Below, piece by piece: positions 35,457-40,717 of a DNA stretch of 40,717 nucleotides (positions within the stretch are counted from its first letter, which is position 1; every line of letters starts with the position of its first letter). Under the pieces are notes generated by a model. That model was not told where the DNA came from. It worked only from the letters and a program-made list of their open reading frames with translations, and did no database searches. Source of the DNA: Veillonella tobetsuensis. GTDB lineage: Bacteria > Bacillota > Negativicutes > Veillonellales > Veillonellaceae. A program made the position numbers and the translations under genes. The stretch lies in assembly GCF_001078375.1 (NCBI RefSeq), contig NZ_BBXI01000022.1, positions 1 through 40,717 on the forward strand. The letters are read 5' to 3'.

Positions 35457-37481
35457 ATGAGTGAACAATTTTTCTTATCATTACAACAAAATATAAAATT
35501 AATGATATGGGCCCCTATATTAAGTACTATATTCCGTATAATATTTATGCGTAGCTATAATCCATATCCTACTTGGCAAGGACGTTGGCAATCTGTTCTA
35601 GGTGCACTACGCTATGGATTTTGGTGGGGCATGGACTTTGATGCCTATGTATTTTTAGTACCTTTAGTTCTCATTACTATACCAGCATTATTCTTTGGTA
35701 CATATCATCAATATGAAGATATAGTGCGCCTTATTGGATTAACTCTTTACTCTTGTGTATTATATGCTGCGTTTGCAGGTAAGATGATATTTTACAAGCA
35801 TTTTCACGATACGTATAACTATATGGTCCACTATGGCAAACATGCAGAAAAAAATAATCTTATCGATGTATTTTTCAACCAAGATAGAGGCCTATTGGTA
35901 TTGGTTGGATTTATTCCAGTAGCTATTATTTCATGGTTGGCAGGAAGTGCTTTTCTATCTTTACCATCTATCCCTTATCCTGCTTTTGAGAGTACATGGA
36001 TGACAGTATTGTGGAATGTATTCTTAGTCATTGTATCGGTTGTTGGTTTTTATTGGTTCCGCTATGGTGGTACTTTATCTCATGATGATAAGCCAGAATG
36101 GGATACGATTCCTACCATAGTAAAAGAAGACCTTTTCTTTGCTCGTGCGACAGTACCTGATTTATGTGCATTGGAAACGGTTTATAAACATCCTCTACGC
36201 TCAGAATATACTGCATCTGAGGAAGCTATTAATCACGCTGTTAGTCGTGTTGTACCTAGTGAATATAAAGAGAATTGGCATGAGCTAGATAATCCGTTAT
36301 ATGCTTTCAAAAAAATTGCTAAAGGACCTAAGATTACGAAACCTAAACATATTTTCTTTATTGTTGGTGAAAGTATCACACAGTGGTCGTTAGACGAAAC
36401 ACATAGATTACTTAATGTATGCACCGGTTTATGGAATTTTAAAGAGCAATCGCATACAGTTCAAATTCCTAATTTTTTACCGGCAGGTAATGTATCAAGA
36501 CCATCTATCGTAAGCCTTATGAGTGGTATCTATGATGCGGGATTAGAAATCAATGAAAGAGAAAGTTTCTGGAAGGGTGCATTTCCTACATCCTTTGCAC
36601 ATCAAATGAAGCAATTAGGATATCAAACTATATATTGGTATGGTGGTAATGCATCGTATGGTAACTTTAATCACTTTGGTAAAGCACAAGGTTTTGATAA
36701 AGTAGAAAGTGCTTCTATTTTCTGTGGACCTGATGCTCCTAAAACATGGGTTGGTGTTTATGATCATGTATTCCTAGAGAATATTGAGCAACAAATTAAA
36801 TCAATTGATGAACCTACATTCCATTTTATTTATACAACCTCTAATCATGGTCCGTATAAGATGGAGGACTCATTACTCGATTATGCTCCAGAAAAAGTTA
36901 TGCCAGATGTGGGGGAAGATTTGCGTTCTAATAAAACACGTAATAAGGAACTGGCAACTTACCGTTATAGTGATAAGGCTATATTTAATTTCGTTAAATC
37001 TATGAAAGATGCCTATCCAGACAGTCTCTTTGTGGTGACCGGTGATCATTCTAATCTATTTGGTTCTTTGAATAATACGTCGCTTATTCATCGTGATTAT
37101 ACATTGCGTGACACATTCTGTACGGTTGGTTTATTACAACATCCTGAGTTAGAAGATAATATGATTGTTACTAAAAAAGGTACCCATATGAGCATTATGC
37201 CAACGATTATCGAGGCTATTGCACCTAAAGGATTTGAGTATTATTCTATTACTCCATCGTTATTTGAGGAGCAGCCTGAAACCTTAGTAACTCCTTATCA
37301 ATGGATGACTGATACTATGATGGGTGATGTCCGTATGGATTATGGTGAAAGTAATATGCCTTCAACTGAGCCTGTGGAACAAGTTCGACCTATCGATAAT
37401 CATGCTGATGAAGCACGTGATTGGACTTTACTAACAACTTGGTTGATCAATCATGAAAAGATACTATTTTCTAAAAAGTAG
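35457..37481 (+). CDS. Second LtaS-like phosphotransferase, serine at the nucleophile position
   Basis: A 674-aa paralogue of the 29898 gene with similar architecture: about five membrane segments, then the catalytic domain (FIVGESITQWSL, YWYGGNASYGNFNHF, TTSNHGPYK, VTGDHSNLF). At the site aligned with T354 of the first protein there is S347 (GNVSRPSIVSLMSG). Serine serves as nucleophile in some alkaline phosphatase relatives, so the enzyme may be active with different specificity. The C-terminal about 60 residues after the catalytic domain are distinct. The upstream ribosome binding site is weak. Confidence 0.82.
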   Translation: MSEQFFLSLQQNIKLMIWAPILSTIFRIIFMRSYNPYPTWQGRWQSVLGALRYGFWWGMDFDAYVFLVPLVLITIPALFFGTYHQYEDIVRLIGLTLYSCVLYAAFAGKMIFYKHFHDTYNYMVHYGKHAEKNNLIDVFFNQDRGLLVLVGFIPVAIISWLAGSAFLSLPSIPYPAFESTWMTVLWNVFLVIVSVVGFYWFRYGGTLSHDDKPEWDTIPTIVKEDLFFARATVPDLCALETVYKHPLRSEYTASEEAINHAVSRVVPSEYKENWHELDNPLYAFKKIAKGPKITKPKHIFFIVGESITQWSLDETHRLLNVCTGLWNFKEQSHTVQIPNFLPAGNVSRPSIVSLMSGIYDAGLEINERESFWKGAFPTSFAHQMKQLGYQTIYWYGGNASYGNFNHFGKAQGFDKVESASIFCGPDAPKTWVGVYDHVFLENIEQQIKSIDEPTFHFIYTTSNHGPYKMEDSLLDYAPEKVMPDVGEDLRSNKTRNKELATYRYSDKAIFNFVKSMKDAYPDSLFVVTGDHSNLFGSLNNTSLIHRDYTLRDTFCTVGLLQHPELEDNMIVTKKGTHMSIMPTIIEAIAPKGFEYYSITPSLFEEQPETLVTPYQWMTDTMMGDVRMDYGESNMPSTEPVEQVRPIDNHADEARDWTLLTTWLINHEKILFSKK

Positions 37482-37551
37482 ATGAAAAATAAATACATAT
37501 ATGATTAAATATATATAGTTAATTACAATATATATTTTAAGGAGGGTATCT

Positions 37552-38616
37552 ATGTCGATACTAAATGTAGTAGGCGCCAAAGTATGGGGCGGCGGAGAGC
37601 AATATGTATATGATATGTGCGACGAACTACATCGATGGCAGATACCCTCTTTTGTTTTAGTAGATGAAACAAATCAGGAACTACAAGACCGATTTACATT
37701 AGTAGCAGAAATCATTACAGCTAATCTTTATTCGTGTAAAGGTTTTTTATCTATTAGCTCTATTGTTAAACAAATGAACCAATATGGTATTGATGTTATT
37801 CAATGCCATTCTGGTAAATATATCTTGTTATGCTTGGCATTAAAACGTTTAACGGGTGCAAAACTAATTTTTTATAAACATAATGTGGTACAGGCTAAAA
37901 CCGATATATACCATCGTTGGATTCAATCTCATGTAGATGCTTTTATTTGCGTATCTAAACAAGTGTATGATGCACAAGTTATACCTTCGATTTCTCAGAA
38001 ATATCATCTAGTTTATAATGGTATTAATACGCATCGCTTTCCTAGTATTGAGTGTGAACATAAAGAACAAAAGCAGTTTATCGTAGGATATGCGGGTCGT
38101 ATTACAGAAAACAAGGGTATATATGAGTTATTAGCAGCCATTAAAATAATACATAATAGTAATAATAATATTCGATTGCGTATATGTGGTGATGGTATTC
38201 ATGATGATATTCAAGAATTGCATCATTATATTATGCAATATGATATGAAAGACTATGTGGAATATATTGGTTTTCAGCAGGATATGAATAGTTTTTATCG
38301 GTCTATCGATTGTCTAGTGGCTCCATCAAAAGTACGAGAAGCATTTGGCCTTGTATTATGTGAGGCTATGTATTGTAAAGTTCCTGTTATAGCAAGTACA
38401 TCAGGAGCACAGGAAGAAATTATTGAGAATGGCGTATCAGGTATTCTTATTGATGCGGTTAATAGTGAAGCAATTGCTAAGTCTATTCAAAAGTTAATGC
38501 AGGATGATGTAATTCGCGTATCTATGGTAGAACAGGGGTATAAGCGTGTGAAATCTACATTTACCATTGCTAAGATGGTGGATTCCATAGTAACAATTAT
38601 TCGTAATTTGAGGTGA
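37552..38616 (+). CDS. Glycosyltransferase family 4
   Basis: A 354-aa GT-B enzyme. The C-terminal domain has VGYAGRITENKGIYELLAAI and the E-x7-E motif EAFGLVLCE (E263, E271), which contacts the nucleotide sugar. The N-terminus has GGGEQYVYDMC. AAGGAGGGT precedes ATG. It is probably one step of the outer LOS chain. The gene is separated by 4 bp from the next one, so they are co-transcribed. Confidence 0.9.
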   Translation: MSILNVVGAKVWGGGEQYVYDMCDELHRWQIPSFVLVDETNQELQDRFTLVAEIITANLYSCKGFLSISSIVKQMNQYGIDVIQCHSGKYILLCLALKRLTGAKLIFYKHNVVQAKTDIYHRWIQSHVDAFICVSKQVYDAQVIPSISQKYHLVYNGINTHRFPSIECEHKEQKQFIVGYAGRITENKGIYELLAAIKIIHNSNNNIRLRICGDGIHDDIQELHHYIMQYDMKDYVEYIGFQQDMNSFYRSIDCLVAPSKVREAFGLVLCEAMYCKVPVIASTSGAQEEIIENGVSGILIDAVNSEAIAKSIQKLMQDDVIRVSMVEQGYKRVKSTFTIAKMVDSIVTIIRNLR

Positions 38617-38620
38617 TAAG

Positions 38621-39562
38621 GTGTTACAGTATATACAAAATCAATGGGCAAAAGGCCGAAAAATATATGGTAAGCGTAGCTGGAGAGAAACACGTCGTGT
38701 TGTATTACATACCGTCCGCTCTATGAGTCGCCGTCAGCAAATGAATCGTTTAGAAAACTATTTTGCTAACTATAAACCAGATCCAGAGCTGTTACAACGC
38801 CAAATTGGTTTATATGAATTGATGACGCGTATTTTTTTCTATAAAGATTCTACAGTAGATGAGCGCTTAGATGCTATCATCAATCACTTTGATTACATAC
38901 AAAATGTGTTCACTAATCAAGCTATTCAGTCCATGTACTCTGTGGATATGGATAATTTTCTAGATGATGTGAGCCGTATTAAGCGTGGTCTTACAGTATG
39001 GCAATCAGAAGATCTTAATATGAAAGCTCAACTATATTACGGCGCAGGGCAACGCAAGGAAGGATTGTTAACATTATTATTAACCTTGGAATCACAAGGT
39101 GTATATCATGCTAATTTCCGATTTGGTAAAGGTCTTAGTGGGGAAAAAGCCATGTGGATTGGCACCATTCAGGGATATAAGGACGGTTTAGCCAATGCAA
39201 AAACAGCTACTAAAAAGATGTTTGGTTATCGTCCTAAAAACTTTATTATGTATTTGCTTAGATTGATTGCACAGCAATGTGGAGTAGAAACTATCTATGC
39301 AGTATCTGATGAAGGGTTTTATGCAAATACACATTTAGTACGCGGGCATCGTGCGAAAGTAGCAGAGCTAGATTCCTTGTGGCAAGAAAGCGGTGGAGAG
39401 CTTTCACAAGACCCAAGATTTTACATTGTTCCATTAGAGGAATACCGTAAACCGATTGAAGAAATTAAATCTCAAAAGCGTAGTCAATATAGAAAACGCT
39501 ATGATTTATTAGATCAATATGCAGAGGAAGTACAAGAGAATTTAAAACTATATTTGAAATAG
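38621..39562 (+). CDS. VirK/YbjX family protein (DUF535)
   Basis: A 313-aa member of the DUF535 (VirK/YbjX) family, linked in enterobacteria to surface properties and LPS-related resistance but without a known reaction. It has a basic N-terminus (KGRKIYGKRSWRETRR) and the family segments YGAGQRKEGLLTLLLTLESQ, then FGKGLSGEKAMWIGTIQG. The start codon is GTG with GAGGTGATAAG upstream. No signal or membrane segment is evident. Its place between GT4 and the acyltransferase supports a surface-glycan role. Confidence 0.82.
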   Translation: MLQYIQNQWAKGRKIYGKRSWRETRRVVLHTVRSMSRRQQMNRLENYFANYKPDPELLQRQIGLYELMTRIFFYKDSTVDERLDAIINHFDYIQNVFTNQAIQSMYSVDMDNFLDDVSRIKRGLTVWQSEDLNMKAQLYYGAGQRKEGLLTLLLTLESQGVYHANFRFGKGLSGEKAMWIGTIQGYKDGLANAKTATKKMFGYRPKNFIMYLLRLIAQQCGVETIYAVSDEGFYANTHLVRGHRAKVAELDSLWQESGGELSQDPRFYIVPLEEYRKPIEEIKSQKRSQYRKRYDLLDQYAEEVQENLKLYLK

Positions 39563-39577
39563 GGGATAGAGGAAAAC

Positions 39578-40591
39578 ATGAATAAGGGAGACATAGTAAC
39601 TCAACGTCAATCTAACATTGAGTTACTACGAGTGATTAGTATGCTTATGGTGTTGTTGGGACACTATTATGTACTAAGTTATTTTGGAGATATTGATACT
39701 GTATCGTTTAATTTAGTTGGCATGCAGTTTTTAGGGGCATGGAGTAAGGTAGCCGTTGATATTTTTGTCATCATTACAGGCTATTTTCTCGTGAATCAAA
39801 CGTTTAGATGGAAAAAGGTATTAAAACTACTATCTTGTACATATTTTTGGGGAATTATCGTATTACTATTGGGCTTTGCATTAGGGCTTTCAATAAAAAC
39901 AGATTATATATATAAATCCTTATTCCCACTAACACCACTAAACTGGTTTGCTAGATCGTATTTATTACTATATATATCAATACCTTTATTTAATAAAATC
40001 ATTAATAGTGTTAGTAAAGCTCGATTGGGGCAAATCATAATTGTATTAACCACTATATTCTATACCGTTCCTACACTGATTAGTACATTTATCAGTGGTG
40101 GTGGATATCTAACATCCTATTTTACATTTGGCATTATGTATATGATTGGTGCTTATATTCGTAAATATGGAGATGCAAAATTAGATAAGATATCTATATA
40201 TGCTGGTATTATGAGTATTATACTTATATTGGCCTCTATCTTGTGGAATGATATTCATATGTATGAGGGTCTGTATATTATGTATTTAGCCCATAAAGGA
40301 AACTCTGTAGTTGGATTATTGACTGCTATTGGCATATTTACAATATTTAAGAATATAAAAATTTCATATAGTCCATTTATTAATACAGTAGCATCTACTA
40401 CATTTGCAGTATATTTAATCCATAATAATCCTATTATTAGTGATTGGTTATGGAATACGGTAATTCAAGCAAATAACTATTTTGATTCACCATTTTTTCT
40501 TTTACATATGGTTGGTGTATCAATCTTAATATTTGCAGTATGTTCAGTGCTTGAATGGTTGCGATTACATATTTTTTCTAGATTTAATTAA
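39578..40591 (+). CDS. Membrane acyltransferase, acyltransferase-3 family
   Basis: A 337-aa inner-membrane enzyme with about ten membrane segments. The family start RQSNIELLRVISMLMVLLGH contains the conserved R18 and H29, followed by ITGYFLV. The family adds acetyl or succinyl groups to surface sugars (OafA/YrhL, WecH). Donor and acceptor are unknown, but O-acetylation of the glycan made by this cluster is likely. It is the last gene of the cluster and is followed by a terminator. Confidence 0.88.
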   Translation: MNKGDIVTQRQSNIELLRVISMLMVLLGHYYVLSYFGDIDTVSFNLVGMQFLGAWSKVAVDIFVIITGYFLVNQTFRWKKVLKLLSCTYFWGIIVLLLGFALGLSIKTDYIYKSLFPLTPLNWFARSYLLLYISIPLFNKIINSVSKARLGQIIIVLTTIFYTVPTLISTFISGGGYLTSYFTFGIMYMIGAYIRKYGDAKLDKISIYAGIMSIILILASILWNDIHMYEGLYIMYLAHKGNSVVGLLTAIGIFTIFKNIKISYSPFINTVASTTFAVYLIHNNPIISDWLWNTVIQANNYFDSPFFLLHMVGVSILIFAVCSVLEWLRLHIFSRFN

Positions 40592-40596
40592 GAATA

Positions 40597-40632
40597 CAAA
40601 GCTGGCGAAACTTGTTTTCACCAGCTTTTTGT
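40597..40632 (+). terminator. Terminator of the glycan cluster
   Basis: GCTGGCGAAA (40601-40610) pairs with TTTCACCAGC (40616-40625) with one mismatch, extended by flanking AAA/TTT, and is followed by TTTTTGT. Confidence 0.8.
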
Positions 40633-40640
40633 ATATAGAA

Positions 40641-40668
40641 AACCCCCGGATAGTCCGGGGGTTCAGTA
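40641..40668 (-). terminator. Terminator for a gene entering from the right edge
   Basis: A perfect 10-bp stem, AACCCCCGGA (40641-40650) with TCCGGGGGTT (40654-40663), three-base loop; on the minus strand it is followed by TTTTC. It probably ends a leftward transcript from beyond the window. I see no supportable gene in 40669-40717. Confidence 0.65.
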
Positions 40669-40717
40669 AAAGCTTTAGCGTTGCGTCTTCGAAAAGTTAC
40701 TCCTTTAGGGTAAGATT

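Noticed and set aside
40697-40717. Possible C-terminal end of a minus-strand gene (six codons and TAA)
   Set aside because: Too short to support; only the terminator next to it suggests a gene beyond the edge.

Overview
The window is the chromosomal replication-origin region of a diderm Firmicute, almost certainly a Veillonella (Negativicutes). The gene order around the origin is of the Firmicute type: rsmG, mnmG, mnmE, jag, yidC, yidD, rnpA and rpmH on the minus strand, then oriC, then dnaA, dnaN, yaaA, recF, a dciA-like gene, remB and gyrB on the plus strand. DnaA boxes lie on both sides of dnaA. An RND efflux pair with a lipoprotein adaptor and a lipid-core type glycosyltransferase point to an outer membrane. 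The genus assignment is recognition of protein sequences, not a database result.

Layout. 1-8534: minus-strand housekeeping genes reading away from oriC, interrupted by a plus-strand vapBC toxin-antitoxin pair between rsmG and mnmG. 8535-9594: origin upstream region, with a very long nested palindrome, two more repeat copies and eight DnaA boxes. 9595-17297: the replication operon up to gyrB, with a second DnaA-box cluster between dnaA and dnaN. 17308-20507: an amino-acid permease, a YbjQ/UPF0145 protein and an AT-rich two-gene cassette (57-aa protein plus GNAT acetyltransferase). 20527-24789: an antisense-RNA-like transcription unit and an RND pump. 25159-27822: a RelB-like fragment, a CNNM/CorC membrane protein, a 31-aa hydrophobic toxin with a convergent antisense RNA (par/Fst-like type I system) and a methyltransferase. 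27982-28872: a lysine-rich protein of unknown role. 29003-40591: a cell-surface glycan/lipo-oligosaccharide cluster (GT25, two LtaS-like phosphotransferases, a PIG-L deacetylase with a C-terminal extension, two GT2, one GT4, a VirK/YbjX protein and an acyltransferase).

The most striking non-coding signal is a family of about ten intergenic hairpin elements. Each has a GC-rich cap of about 50 nt, mostly conserved, held between inverted arms of 12-23 bp whose sequence differs at nearly every locus but is self-complementary within that locus. The cap contains a small inner stem that covaries between copies (GGCC/GGCC versus GCCC/GGGC), which argues for selection or constraint on a folded RNA or single-stranded DNA. 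Most copies sit within about 30 bp of a stop codon. A second strong signal is the par-like locus at 26888-27147 and a related antisense RNA without a toxin at 20527-20634.
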